This document shows positions 1 to 8,988 of a DNA stretch of 45,139 nt, one piece after another; the first letter of the stretch is position 1; the number at the start of each line of letters is the position of its first letter. Below the pieces are notes generated by a model. It searched no databases. It was not told where the DNA came from and saw nothing but the letters and a program-made list of their open reading frames with translations. Where the stretch lies: positions 1 through 45,139 of the forward strand of contig JARKQF010000216.1 of NCBI GenBank assembly GCA_029973975.1. Direction: 5' to 3'. Position numbers and translations under genes: made by a program. This stretch comes from Paludibacter sp. (GTDB lineage Bacteria > Bacteroidota > Bacteroidia > Bacteroidales > Paludibacteraceae).

Positions 1-101
1 GCAACCGACAACAAAGCAGATTGCCAGGAGTTTTGTGCAGCTATCTGAGTTACCCCAAGCAGACACATTACTCCTGTCATGATATGTAAAAATCTGTTCA
101 T
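1..101 (-). CDS. Exported protein, N-terminus only (runs off the left edge)
   Basis: An ATG at 101 on the minus strand opens a frame that stays open to the window edge (33 codons). It reads MNRFLHIMTGVMCLLG followed by VTQIAAQ and then NSWQ. This is a typical signal peptide: short basic start, hydrophobic core, and a probable cleavage after AAQ. The gene starts 28 bp downstream of the PL6 lyase stop on the same strand, so it is probably the next gene of the same operon. In alginate loci this slot often holds a second lyase (PL17 or another PL6), but the visible part contains no catalytic domain, so the function is not determined. Confidence 0.7.
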   Translation of the reverse strand, partial: MNRFLHIMTGVMCLLGVTQIAAQNSWQSALLSV

Positions 102-129
102 TTGATTATTCTACCGGATATCAGCCAGT

Positions 130-2508
130 TTACTTCAACCCAATATCACCTCCGTCTTCCGCCTTGCCTTTCAGCCTGGATTTCTTACTGAGGACATAAC
201 TTTTTTTCTCGAATCGCGGATTTTCATACATCAACCCTTTCGAAATCGCTCCCTTTTCAATTTTCGGGTCGGAGCATTCGAAGAAATTACAATGCAGAAT
301 CTGATGTTTCGGACCAGTCAAACGCAGTGGTGTTTTAGCCTGTGAACGACCGAAAATGGAATTCTTAATCGTCACATTTACAATGCCATTATTCCTCAGG
401 ATGTATTGCTTTTCTTCTTTGGCCGATAAATCAAATACACAATGATTTACATACAGGTGACCACCCAGAGTCGACTCGTCAACTCCTCCTCGGTAATAAT
501 CAACCACATACTGCGTGATATTACTGAATGAAGTATTTTCGAGATAAACACATTCTGCGCTGTATTTTCCAACATTGTCTTTTTCCTGAGAAAGAATCAA
601 TCCTCTGAAACAGCTCCTGATATCCGAATTAGTAATTCTTATGGTGTCGGCGATTGTGCCTTTGTAGGCATTGAAAACAGAACCGGAATTTACATTGAAA
701 TCGGAAATCTCACAGTTATCAATCATCAGATTATAGCCTGTAGCAAATTCTTTGGAGGTAACAATCGCATATTTAACGGGGTAACGGGCCTTCATATCGC
801 CACGAATGGCTATATTTTCAAACTTCACAGTCGGACTTCCTTCAATTTCAAAGATGGAAGCATTTTCGCGTTGTACTTCCATTGTGATTACCGGCTTTTC
901 CGCTTTTTTATCAGCCGGACGGAACGTAATACTTTTCGACAAAACTACTTTACTGGTTACAATGTGTACACCCGGTTCCAACTCAACCACATCGCCATCA
1001 GCCACTTTCGACAGGGCTTTTCTCAAGATATCCGTACCAGGTTTGATAGTATGTACCTTAGCCGGTTTCGCTTCAACCGCTTTTTGTCTGGGTTTATACC
1101 ATTCCGGACCGGAATTCTGAGCTGACGCCATTTCGAATTGGGGAGTCGAATTTGGTAAAAATGCTCCGACTACCTGTTCGGTGCGTTGAGAACCCAGAAT
1201 ATCCGTACGTACAAAACCAAGTCTTCTCGCTTTTGCCGTCGATGCGATAAAATCAATTCCCCATACTTCTCCTTTCAATAATTCACCGGTAACCATGCCT
1301 TCGCCGCTAAGCATGCCGGCTTTGCTTACCATCAGGTTGTTGTCGAATTTGATCCCGTCGATATTGTCATACGCCCTGATTAACTCCTGCTCATTGGGTG
1401 AATAAACCAGGTTGTTCATAATCATCGTATTTTGAGGCGTTACCGTTCTGTCCCGGCTTCCTGCACCCACTCCGAACGACCAGGGCAAAACACAATCCAC
1501 ATAGGTATTATGGGCAATTACGACATTCTTCACCCCCATGTATCCGTTTGCCGGAGAGTTCGGGATACCGTTCATAACGACCAACGGCGCGCGGAAATCA
1601 TCTCCGTTGAGTTTATAAAAGAAGTTATTGAAAACCTGGTGGCCTTCGTTGATGATGCGGACACCACCGGTAAAGGGTTTGCCGTTCCCGATGAACCAGT
1701 TTCCGGCAACCACCGCATTATCGCCATGCCGGAGCACCAAACTGCCTTCGCACTCGAAAAAGGTGTTGTTCAGGAATTTATTCCCTCCTGATTTATTCGA
1801 TACAATCTCAACCTCTCCGTTACATCTTTCGAAATAATTTCCTTCGATGATGGTTCCTGAATTTAAATGGCACACATGACTGGTTCCGATACGGATGGTT
1901 TCACCGCCGTTAGAGCCAAGTCGTGGACGCGGACCAAAATAATTCCGGGTAATCAAATGGTTGTTGTTGATGCTGTTTGAATCGTTAGGCCACACGACCA
2001 ATGTAACTCCTTCGTTGGCTTTTCCTCCGAAATAACAATACTCCACTCGGTTTTCTTTTCCGTAAATACTCACCCAATGATCCGAAGTGTCTTTGTGTTG
2101 ATTAAAGTTATCAATCACACAATTTGACAATACGCTGTTGTAGGCGTAATCGGTGGAGCTTGTACGAAACTCAACCACGGCAGTCTTAGGGGTACTGCCA
2201 TTCCGAAAAACCAGTCCCGAGATATACAAGTACTCTCCGGAAAACTGTAAACGGGATTTGCCTTCAATAAACACCTTCCCGGGAGTTTCGGCTACCATAT
2301 AAATATACTGATCCTTTGCACCTGTGCCTTTCAGCTTAAACTGAACATCTTTCCATATTCCATTTGCCAACACAACCGAATCTCCGGCACTTAGTGTTTT
2401 TACTGTCTGATCAAACTCATTTATATTTTGAACCCTGATTGTTTTTGCATTAGAAAACTGAAATGAAAACAGGGAAAAAAGAATAAAGCATATTACTTTG
2501 TTAATCAT
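130..2508 (-). CDS. Two-domain PL6 family polysaccharide lyase, probable alginate lyase
   Basis: A 792-residue secreted or periplasmic protein with signal peptide 1-21. Two right-handed parallel beta-helix regions are visible (about 22-480 and 485-792), marked by many Asn-rich turns such as NNTFF and NNFFY. Residues N200, E232, E234, K239 and R260 have the same relative spacing as the calcium ligands and the Lys/Arg catalytic pair I recall from the two-domain PL6 alginate lyase AlyGC. PL6 enzymes cleave alginate, or dermatan in chondroitinase B, by beta-elimination and release unsaturated oligosaccharides or monomers. Placement behind SusC/SusD and a GntR regulator supports uronate-polymer degradation. 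Alginate is favoured over chondroitin/dermatan because no sulfatase is in sight. Endo or exo mode cannot be read from sequence alone. Confidence 0.88.
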   Translation of the reverse strand: MINKVICFILFSLFSFQFSNAKTIRVQNINEFDQTVKTLSAGDSVVLANGIWKDVQFKLKGTGAKDQYIYMVAETPGKVFIEGKSRLQFSGEYLYISGLVFRNGSTPKTAVVEFRTSSTDYAYNSVLSNCVIDNFNQHKDTSDHWVSIYGKENRVEYCYFGGKANEGVTLVVWPNDSNSINNNHLITRNYFGPRPRLGSNGGETIRIGTSHVCHLNSGTIIEGNYFERCNGEVEIVSNKSGGNKFLNNTFFECEGSLVLRHGDNAVVAGNWFIGNGKPFTGGVRIINEGHQVFNNFFYKLNGDDFRAPLVVMNGIPNSPANGYMGVKNVVIAHNTYVDCVLPWSFGVGAGSRDRTVTPQNTMIMNNLVYSPNEQELIRAYDNIDGIKFDNNLMVSKAGMLSGEGMVTGELLKGEVWGIDFIASTAKARRLGFVRTDILGSQRTEQVVGAFLPNSTPQFEMASAQNSGPEWYKPRQKAVEAKPAKVHTIKPGTDILRKALSKVADGDVVELEPGVHIVTSKVVLSKSITFRPADKKAEKPVITMEVQRENASIFEIEGSPTVKFENIAIRGDMKARYPVKYAIVTSKEFATGYNLMIDNCEISDFNVNSGSVFNAYKGTIADTIRITNSDIRSCFRGLILSQEKDNVGKYSAECVYLENTSFSNITQYVVDYYRGGVDESTLGGHLYVNHCVFDLSAKEEKQYILRNNGIVNVTIKNSIFGRSQAKTPLRLTGPKHQILHCNFFECSDPKIEKGAISKGLMYENPRFEKKSYVLSKKSRLKGKAEDGGDIGLK

Positions 2509-2567
2509 AACATTAATTTTATTTACGAAGCAACTAAACTTGTCAGGTTTAAGAAATCTATCGTGGT

Positions 2568-3161
2568 TTATTTAATAATGGCATTTTCAAAAGCAGTTTT
2601 CGCTGCATTTAATTTGTCTACTTCCTCCTGTACCTGCCTTTGAACGAGTGCAGAAGCCGACCTTTTTGCTTTAGCCGCTGTGATTGCATCCACAAAAGGC
2701 GCTCTGTCAGCAGGATTTACATTACCGGGAGCTGATCCGTCGGGTGTTGCTGTATTCAAGGCTTCACATGCCACAATAAGTTCATGCAAGGGACGACGAT
2801 CTGAAATAAAAATCTCTGCCTGATATAATTTCCCTTCATCAGCAAAAGATTTATACGCACTAACAATATCTGTAATAGCTAAATCGGGTTTATCCAGTGT
2901 AGTTAAGACAGCAAGCAATTTAGCTTTATAGGCCGTTGAATAAGGTTCGTAATTAGTCGATGACCGAAAATCACCCTTGTTATAACCTACCACGCAATTA
3001 TCGATGAAAGTGATTTGTGACGTCACAAACGCCTGTAATTCCTGTTTGTATTGTTCAAGTGTTTTTGGTACAATTACCGTTTCTTCATCGGTCGAGCAAG
3101 CTCCCATCAACACAACAACAGTCAGGAGCAGAAAATATTGAATAAAACTTCTTGTTTTCAT
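2568..3161 (-). CDS. Small outer-membrane lipoprotein of the PUL, possible glycan-binding accessory
   Basis: A 197-residue lipoprotein with signal peptide and lipobox MGAC (lipidated C22). The start is placed at 3161 because an upstream in-frame ATG (3212) would overlap the end of susD; MKTRSF at 3161 gives a proper signal peptide and lies just after the susD stop. The mature protein looks alpha-helical and is rich in Ala, Lys and Asp. Its C-terminal segment ends LNAAKTAFENAIIK, which resembles helical-bundle FIVAR or DUF4972-type modules; that match is from memory and tentative. As the third gene of a susC-susD-lipoprotein-lyase operon, its expected role is a surface glycan-binding protein. 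No catalytic motif is visible. Confidence 0.75.
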   Translation of the reverse strand: MKTRSFIQYFLLLTVVVLMGACSTDEETVIVPKTLEQYKQELQAFVTSQITFIDNCVVGYNKGDFRSSTNYEPYSTAYKAKLLAVLTTLDKPDLAITDIVSAYKSFADEGKLYQAEIFISDRRPLHELIVACEALNTATPDGSAPGNVNPADRAPFVDAITAAKAKRSASALVQRQVQEEVDKLNAAKTAFENAIIK

Positions 3162-3189
3162 ACGTTTATAATTTATGCACTTACATTGA

Positions 3190-4728
3190 TTAATAATCTT
3201 CATTCTGTTCAATATTCATCTCATTGTTGGTGTCTATCTCCGACTGTGGAATAGGCAAAATCAAACGGGCAGGAATAAAGAATCTTTCTTCGGGCGGTTG
3301 AATCGGGTTATATTTAGAATAAAGCAGGTCCCAGTCTGTTTCAAATACATGTTTTTTCATGATATTAACTGCCTTCATCGGATCATTGTATGATTTATTC
3401 ATACGCAACAAATCGAACCACCGCTGATTTTCGAATGCCAGCTCCAGCCTTCTTTCGGCATAAACACCATCCAACGCTTCCGTTTTAGAACCGTATGCTC
3501 CCACGGGAAGTACACCTGCCCGGTTACGAATTTGGTTTACATAGGTATGTGCATCAGCATGATTTCCATCCTGCGCCAACACTTCAGCATAGAGCAACAC
3601 TATATCGGCATATCGTAACAAAATCCAGTCGTTTTCTGCCTGAAAAGCTTGTGAGATAGCCGGATCATTGTATTTGAATATATACGGAATCTGAGAACTT
3701 GCAGACCTGTTCCATATACGATAGGAGACATCTTTTCTTGTATCGCCGAAACTATTGTCGAATATCGAACGTAATTCAAATGTAGGAGCATTATAGCCCA
3801 TGGGAGTCCCTATTTTCAGGAACTGATTTCCGGAGCCTAAAGGAGCAAAATTACTCCAGAAAGGAGAACCGACTCCCAGCGCACCACCTTTATACCTGAC
3901 AGCAAAAATAATTTCGTTGTTCAACTCATTTGTAGTACTGAATACATTTGCAAACGCATTAGCACCGGTCAATAACCCATGAGGAGATGATGTCATGATC
4001 TCTTCGAGCAATGGTTTTGCCAGGGCAATGTTATCGGCACCTCCGCGCATCATATAAACTTTAGCCAGCAAAGCCTTGACAGCCCACTTCGTCACACGTC
4101 CCTTTTCAGCATTCGGATAGGTTGGCGGCGCCTGGTTAGCTGCTTTAATCAAATCAGGAATAATAATGTCATCATAAATCTCATTTACAGAAGAACGGGG
4201 CATTCGTTTCGCTTCATTCGGACCAATCACGGTTGTAACCTTGAACATATCGCCGAATAAAGTCACCAGGTTATAATAATGCAAAGCCCTGACGAAAAGC
4301 AACTCAGCCTCATATTGCGCCCGTTGCGTTTCAATCGTGATATAGGTATTATCTTTAACCGATGGCAATACAGCATTTACATTCGAGATATTCTGAAATA
4401 CCTTGTACCAATAATCCAGCAATATAGGTAAGCTCGGAGATGTTCTGAACAGCGCGACATCCGTTTGATCGATACGGGCCGTAGTACTGGAGCCGGTGTT
4501 ATCCTGACAGGTGTTATCAGACCTTAGTTCCGTAAACATCCATTCATCACGTAAAGTATTTGCCAAACCGGCATAGGTGCCTAATACTCCCTGATTGATA
4601 CGAATCGGAGTGGTGTAAAAGTTGACCTGGGTAAGTACTGACTCCGGCTTTTCTGTCAGGAAATCTTCACAAGCTGTGAAAAACGTCACGGCAGAGAACA
4701 AGCCGATTATATATACTATCTTTTTCAT
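3190..4728 (-). CDS. SusD/RagB family surface glycan-binding lipoprotein
   Basis: A 512-residue lipoprotein (lipobox FTAC, C20) starting CEDFLTEKPES, the usual opening of SusD-like proteins. TPR-like helical segments follow (for example RAQYEAELLFVRALHYYNLV near 130-150). The conserved SusD C-terminus is present: WILLRYADIVLLYAEVLAQ, then VNQIRNRAG, ERRLELAFENQRWFDLLR, and the final P-IPQSEIDTN segment. SusD proteins sit on the cell surface as a lid on their SusC partner and capture oligosaccharides for import. The gene follows susC by 28 bp and is surely co-transcribed with it. The substrate is inferred from the PL6 lyase downstream: alginate-derived oligosaccharides. Confidence 0.95.
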   Translation of the reverse strand: MKKIVYIIGLFSAVTFFTACEDFLTEKPESVLTQVNFYTTPIRINQGVLGTYAGLANTLRDEWMFTELRSDNTCQDNTGSSTTARIDQTDVALFRTSPSLPILLDYWYKVFQNISNVNAVLPSVKDNTYITIETQRAQYEAELLFVRALHYYNLVTLFGDMFKVTTVIGPNEAKRMPRSSVNEIYDDIIIPDLIKAANQAPPTYPNAEKGRVTKWAVKALLAKVYMMRGGADNIALAKPLLEEIMTSSPHGLLTGANAFANVFSTTNELNNEIIFAVRYKGGALGVGSPFWSNFAPLGSGNQFLKIGTPMGYNAPTFELRSIFDNSFGDTRKDVSYRIWNRSASSQIPYIFKYNDPAISQAFQAENDWILLRYADIVLLYAEVLAQDGNHADAHTYVNQIRNRAGVLPVGAYGSKTEALDGVYAERRLELAFENQRWFDLLRMNKSYNDPMKAVNIMKKHVFETDWDLLYSKYNPIQPPEERFFIPARLILPIPQSEIDTNNEMNIEQNEDY

Positions 4729-4756
4729 TTTACTTCAATTTTATTTACTGTTCTAA

Positions 4757-7700
4757 TTAAAATACGATATCAACACCTACGGTAAATGTTCTGTTGAGAG
4801 GGAAAGCGCCTCTTTGGTAACCATCGATCAGCGGGCTATTATAAGTACCTGATGTTCTGCGTGCTTCAGGATTTATTCCCCGATAACCGGATGCCATGAT
4901 GTAAATCAGATTCTGTGCTGAGAAATACGCCCGAACATCACTTATTTTAATTTTCTTAACAACAGACTCAGGTAATCTGTAACCCAATGTAAAGTCTCGG
5001 AGTGAAGCATAGGATGCATCTTCAATCGCGTAATCGGTAAGCATCAGATCACCTCCTGAAGTTGTAGTAGAGTAAACGGTTTTTCCGTCACCCGGGAACA
5101 TCGGACTTACATATCGGTTGTTTGTGTACGCCTTATTGTATCTTAACTGTTCATTGTAGTTGATATTTCCATTAACCACCTGAATCCCCTGAACACCCTG
5201 GAATAAAAAGTTCAAATCAAAGTTTTTCCAGGTAAAGTTATTGGTAATACCCCAGGTAAAGTCAGGGAACGGATCGCCTAATACCGTACGATCTTCAGCA
5301 TCAATCCGGTTGTCATTATTGATATTTTTAACTTTAAGTCCACCTACCGTCGGAGCATAACGGGTGTATGTAAAAGGATTGCCTTCTCCATCTGTAACCG
5401 CTTTCGCAGCTGCAACCTCTTCATAGCTTGTCCATACACCATCGCTTTTATACCCGTAAAACTGTATGGCTGGCTGACCTACGATAGAACGATACACTTC
5501 GTTCCTTTCTCCGAAATGGTCTTCGTTATCCTTATCACCATAATTAAGTAAAGTGTTTTTATTGGTTGATAAGTTAGCCGTTGTCTTCCATGTGAAGTTT
5601 CTGCGGGTTATATTGGTTGTTGTGAGCTCAAACTCCCATCCTTTATTATTAACCAACCCGATGTTGTTCCAGTAGGTTTGGTGACCGGTTATGTACATTG
5701 CCGGCTGTTGCAGTAACATTTGAATGGTATTTGAGTTATAGTGTTCAACCGATAAATTCACTTTACTGTTGAAGAAACCCAAATCCAACCCAATGTTTAA
5801 CTCTCCCAGTTTCTCCCAGGTAATATCCGGATTACCAAGCGCCGGATCGGTCGAGGCCATACCTTGTACCAAAGACCCCGTACCTACACCCAGAACATAG
5901 TTGTTGGTACTGATGAGATTCATATAGGCATATTGCGGTATGTCATTATTACCGGTTATACCATAACTTACCCTTACTTTCAGATTCGACAACCAGTCCA
6001 GATCTTTCATAAATTCTTCTTCTGATGGTCTCCATCCCAAAGATCCCGCGGGGAAATAATCCCATTTACGACCTTCAGCAAACAGTGAACTTCCATCGGC
6101 ACGCATACTAACAGAGAAAAGATATTTACCTAAATAAGCATAATTCACTCTGCCTATAAAAGAAGCCAATGCGTCTGAATAGTAATATGAAGTAGTTCCT
6201 GATATACTGGGACTGTTTAATACCAACTCTGAGGCCATATTAAATGATAATATATTCTCATCAGGAAATTTAGTTCCAATAATCGTATTAAGTTTGTTCG
6301 TGCTTTTCTGAGCAGTAAATCCCAACAATCCTTCCAATTCATGGCCACCCCAGTTATTCTTGTAAGTCAGCATATTTTCAGAGAGCAATTCCGTGTTCAT
6401 CGTCAACTGACGAGTTAACATATTTGGGTTACCCTGTTTATTAGCTGATGTTTGTTCTTTTTTATTGTATTCTCTATATGAAAAATAAACACCATTAGAA
6501 GTTTTAAATTGCAAATTCGGTGTAAAATCAATCGTCAGATAGGTACTTGCCTGCAATTTATATTGATCAGTAAATATACTGGTTCTTTCACGGATAGATA
6601 CTGGGTTGTTGTTACTTGAACTGAATGGATTAACGCCTGACAGGTGCCATATTTCACCGTTTAGTCCCTCGCCACTGATCGAGATTCCGTTAAAGTCAGC
6701 CGGCTGTGCATAATCCCCGGCGACCTTACCGGTCAAAGCAGCTGTTGCAGCATTATGCCGGATGGGAATCCAGGATGGAAAACGGATATAATCGGTCAGG
6801 TCGGTTCCGGGTCGTTCCTGTCGGGTAAAAGTCGGACTCAGATTTAAACCCAGCGTAACTTTATTCGACAATTTGATATCAGCTTTTGCTCTGAAATTAT
6901 ATTTATCGTAGGTACTGTTTTTCATTATACCTTCTTCTCCCGCATAACTTCCGGAGACATAATAACGCATATTTTTGTCACCTCCTGATGCACTGAGCTG
7001 ATAACTCTGATTCGAACCAAAAGTACGCAAGCCTTCCTGCAACCAATCAGTTGGTTGATCTACAAAATAACGCTGCAACAACAAAGTGGCACGCTCATGA
7101 TCTGTCGCCCGGTTAAAAGCCATTGTTTCGGCAGCAACACCATTAATAGCCGGATCAAGTTTACGCATTTCAGCTTCATTATACAACATTCCAAGGTATG
7201 ATTCTGTAGTATGTATTTCCGGTAATTTAAGAGCAGTACGTACCCCTGAATACATCTTAAAGGTATACTTCGGTTTTTTTATGCTTCCACTCTTAGTGGT
7301 CACCATAATTACCCCACCCGCAGCACGGGAACCGTATAAAGCAGAAGATGCGGCATCTTTCAACACTTCTATCGATTCAACATCATTCATGCTTACCATA
7401 GACAAACCTTCCGGAACAGGAAATCCATCGACAACAACCAAAGGGTCACTGGCCGCACTAATCGATCCCATACCGCGTACCCTGATTTGCGGAGCCTCTC
7501 CGGCCTCAGGGTTGGTATTCAGAACTTGTACTCCGGCAAGCTTCCCCTGTAATGCCTGATCCAGCCTTGCAACGGGAATCTCATCCAGTCTCTCTGACTT
7601 CAACGATGCAATTGCACCGGTTAAATGCGATTTCTTCTGCGTACCGTAAGCCACCACCACTACATCCTCAATCTGCAACGCATCTTCAATCAGGGTAACA

Positions 7701-7999
7701 TTGACAACTCCTGTTGTTCCTGCATCTTTCAATACCGTTTTGTATCCGATGTACGAAAACACCAATACGGATTTACTATCCGGAACTTCCAATACATACG
7801 CTCCGTTGAAATCTGTAATTGTGCCCGTTTTGGTGCCACTAACGGTAATGTTTACGCCAATCAGAGGCTCGTTATTCGAATCGGTAACCTTCCCGCTTAC
7901 CTTAACCTGAGCTTCCAACACGGTCAAACTTGTAAAGATTACTACAAGCACCAACATCAATCTACTGATCCATTGTGGCTTGTCTGTGTTTTTTTTCAT
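4757..7999 (-). CDS. SusC/RagA family TonB-dependent outer-membrane transporter
   Basis: A 1080-residue outer-membrane importer. In order: signal peptide (1-30), carboxypeptidase-regulatory-like domain (about 33-115, VSGKVTDSNNEPLIGVNI), a TonB-box-like stretch (IEDVVVVAYG), plug domain with the SusC signatures LQGKLAGVQV, IRVRGMGS and VLKDAASSALYGSRAAGGVI, then a 22-strand type barrel ending in aromatic F (VGVDIVF). It takes up oligosaccharides with energy from TonB-ExbBD and pairs with the SusD encoded next. It is the first gene after a promoter whose -7 element overlaps GntR-type operators (8041-8073), so it heads a regulated operon. The substrate is inferred as alginate oligosaccharides. 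Confidence 0.96.
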   Translation of the reverse strand: MKKNTDKPQWISRLMLVLVVIFTSLTVLEAQVKVSGKVTDSNNEPLIGVNITVSGTKTGTITDFNGAYVLEVPDSKSVLVFSYIGYKTVLKDAGTTGVVNVTLIEDALQIEDVVVVAYGTQKKSHLTGAIASLKSERLDEIPVARLDQALQGKLAGVQVLNTNPEAGEAPQIRVRGMGSISAASDPLVVVDGFPVPEGLSMVSMNDVESIEVLKDAASSALYGSRAAGGVIMVTTKSGSIKKPKYTFKMYSGVRTALKLPEIHTTESYLGMLYNEAEMRKLDPAINGVAAETMAFNRATDHERATLLLQRYFVDQPTDWLQEGLRTFGSNQSYQLSASGGDKNMRYYVSGSYAGEEGIMKNSTYDKYNFRAKADIKLSNKVTLGLNLSPTFTRQERPGTDLTDYIRFPSWIPIRHNAATAALTGKVAGDYAQPADFNGISISGEGLNGEIWHLSGVNPFSSSNNNPVSIRERTSIFTDQYKLQASTYLTIDFTPNLQFKTSNGVYFSYREYNKKEQTSANKQGNPNMLTRQLTMNTELLSENMLTYKNNWGGHELEGLLGFTAQKSTNKLNTIIGTKFPDENILSFNMASELVLNSPSISGTTSYYYSDALASFIGRVNYAYLGKYLFSVSMRADGSSLFAEGRKWDYFPAGSLGWRPSEEEFMKDLDWLSNLKVRVSYGITGNNDIPQYAYMNLISTNNYVLGVGTGSLVQGMASTDPALGNPDITWEKLGELNIGLDLGFFNSKVNLSVEHYNSNTIQMLLQQPAMYITGHQTYWNNIGLVNNKGWEFELTTTNITRRNFTWKTTANLSTNKNTLLNYGDKDNEDHFGERNEVYRSIVGQPAIQFYGYKSDGVWTSYEEVAAAKAVTDGEGNPFTYTRYAPTVGGLKVKNINNDNRIDAEDRTVLGDPFPDFTWGITNNFTWKNFDLNFLFQGVQGIQVVNGNINYNEQLRYNKAYTNNRYVSPMFPGDGKTVYSTTTSGGDLMLTDYAIEDASYASLRDFTLGYRLPESVVKKIKISDVRAYFSAQNLIYIMASGYRGINPEARRTSGTYNSPLIDGYQRGAFPLNRTFTVGVDIVF

Positions 8000-8040
8000 G
8001 AAATTACTTTTTTAATGTTTAAAAATAAATAATCGCAATA

Positions 8041-8052
8041 TTGGTATACCAA
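8041..8052. promoter_or_regulatory. GntR-type operator, distal copy (TTGGT-AT-ACCAA)
   Basis: A perfect 12-bp palindrome, TTGGTATACCAA, 41 bp before the susC ATG and just downstream of the -7 element, so it should cover the transcription start. It has the same half-site as the copy at 8055-8070 and as the one before gntR. It fits the TGGTnnACCA core typical of FadR-subfamily GntR repressors. The assignment to the adjacent gntR is inferred. Confidence 0.8.
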
Positions 8053-8054
8053 TT

Positions 8055-8070
8055 TTTTGGTCGACCAAAA
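8055..8070. promoter_or_regulatory. GntR-type operator overlapping the susC -7 box
   Basis: A perfect 16-bp palindrome, TTTTGGTCGACCAAAA. Its right part forms the TTTTG of the minus-strand -7 element TAATTTTG, so bound repressor would block sigma contact. It lies next to the second operator copy, allowing two dimers on the same promoter. Confidence 0.82.
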
Positions 8071-8097
8071 TTATGTATACTTTTTTTAATTGCAAAA
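8066..8097 (-). promoter_or_regulatory. susC promoter (Bacteroidota type)
   Basis: On the minus strand: -33 TTTTG (8093-8097), a 19-bp spacer, and -7 TAATTTTG (8066-8073), matching the Bacteroidota TTTG-N19-TAnnTTTG consensus. Transcription should start near 8060, giving a leader of roughly 60 nt before the susC ATG at 7999. The spacing and both boxes are identical to those of the gntR promoter. Confidence 0.82.
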
Positions 8098-8156
8098 TAA
8101 ATTTCATGTTTTATGCTGATTTATGTTATTAAACATATTTTAAGTTGGTATTAAAC

Positions 8157-8186
8157 AAAAAAAGCTGCCTGCCGGCAGCTTTTTTA
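8157..8186 (-). terminator. Intrinsic terminator of gntR
   Basis: Inverted repeat AAAGCTGCC (8161-8169) and GGCAGCTTT (8174-8182) with a 4-nt loop, flanked by A and T runs on both sides. It lies 22 bp past the gntR stop and upstream of the susC promoter, so it separates gntR transcription from the susC operon. The symmetric tails mean it could stop transcription from either side. Confidence 0.88.
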
Positions 8187-8207
8187 TTCATTTATGTAAC
8201 CCTAAAA

Positions 8208-8924
8208 TCAGTTCTTTGAGCTATTTAATTTTGACTTGGCAAACTCCAAAACACCTTGCATGTGTTTCGTCATGAGTTCTACTGCTTTTTCCACGTTTTG
8301 TTCCCGGATGGCTTCTACCATGTGTACATGCTCTTCAACAACCTGGGTACTGGGGGCACAGATTCTTTCCTTGTTGTAGATATTCATGATGTCAGGTGTT
8401 ATTATAAGCATAAGCGCCTTAAAAACAGGATTATGACTCGCCTCAGCAATAGCACGGTGAAAAGCGAAATCGTAAGTCACGCGTTCTTCAGTATCCCAAT
8501 ACCTTAGAAAATTCCGGTGGGCCTTTTCTATCATCTCCAGATCTTCCTCGGTACGGCGTTCAGCACACATGCGTATAGAGTTAACTTCCAGCACAATACG
8601 TGTCTCAACCAAAGAATAGAAATCATAACCCTGCAAGTCCAGCACATCTGAAATCAACCCATCCAAAGCATTAATATCAAGCTGATTAATAACCGAACCG
8701 CTTTGAGGAAGAGTCTTGATGATACCATAAAACTCAAGTTTATGTAATGCTTCTCTGATTTGAGTCCGGCCAAAACCAAAATCCAATGCCATTTTTCTTT
8801 CAGCCGGAAGCCTGTCCCCGGGTTTCAGAACACCGGTTTTAATCAACTCCTTGATTTTAGAAATTACCTGATCGGCAGGAGTAACTGCACTTAATTGTTT
8901 ACGTTTACTTAAAACTTCTACCAT
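8208..8924 (-). CDS. GntR family regulator, FadR subfamily (FCD domain)
   Basis: A 238-residue DNA-binding regulator. Winged helix-turn-helix at about 14-80 (LPAERKMALDFGFGRTQIREAL is the recognition region) and a helical FCD ligand domain at about 100-230. The FCD metal-site pattern is visible as D152, H156, H199 and H221. FadR-type regulators bind palindromes of the TGGTnnACCA kind and usually release DNA on binding an organic acid. Such palindromes occur at its own promoter and twice at susC, so it probably represses itself and the alginate locus. The inducer may be an alginate breakdown acid such as DEH or KDG; that is inference from context. Confidence 0.93.
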   Translation of the reverse strand: MVEVLSKRKQLSAVTPADQVISKIKELIKTGVLKPGDRLPAERKMALDFGFGRTQIREALHKLEFYGIIKTLPQSGSVINQLDINALDGLISDVLDLQGYDFYSLVETRIVLEVNSIRMCAERRTEEDLEMIEKAHRNFLRYWDTEERVTYDFAFHRAIAEASHNPVFKALMLIITPDIMNIYNKERICAPSTQVVEEHVHMVEAIREQNVEKAVELMTKHMQGVLEFAKSKLNSSKN

Positions 8925-8955
8925 GATGTTGACTCATTCATTATTTAAATATGCT

Positions 8956-8972
8956 TGCCTGACAATCAGGCA
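8956..8972. repeat. Perfect inverted repeat in the gntR leader
   Basis: TGCCTGA-CAA-TCAGGCA, a 7-bp arm with a 3-nt loop, directly downstream of the gntR -7/operator block and 31 bp before the ATG. It differs from the TTGGT operator. It could be a leader hairpin or a site for a second regulator. Confidence 0.7.
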
Positions 8973-8974
8973 TA

Positions 8975-8988
8975 TTTGGTAGACCAAA
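8975..8988. promoter_or_regulatory. GntR-type operator at the gntR promoter
   Basis: TTTGGT-AG-ACCAAA, the same half-sites and 2-bp spacer as the two copies at susC. It overlaps the gntR -7 element TAATTTTG (8985-8992, minus strand), as expected for autorepression. Confidence 0.8.

Noticed and set aside
1432..1791. A 119-codon plus-strand frame inside the PL6 lyase gene
   Set aside because: Shadow frame opposite intact catalytic-domain coding sequence, with no start signals.
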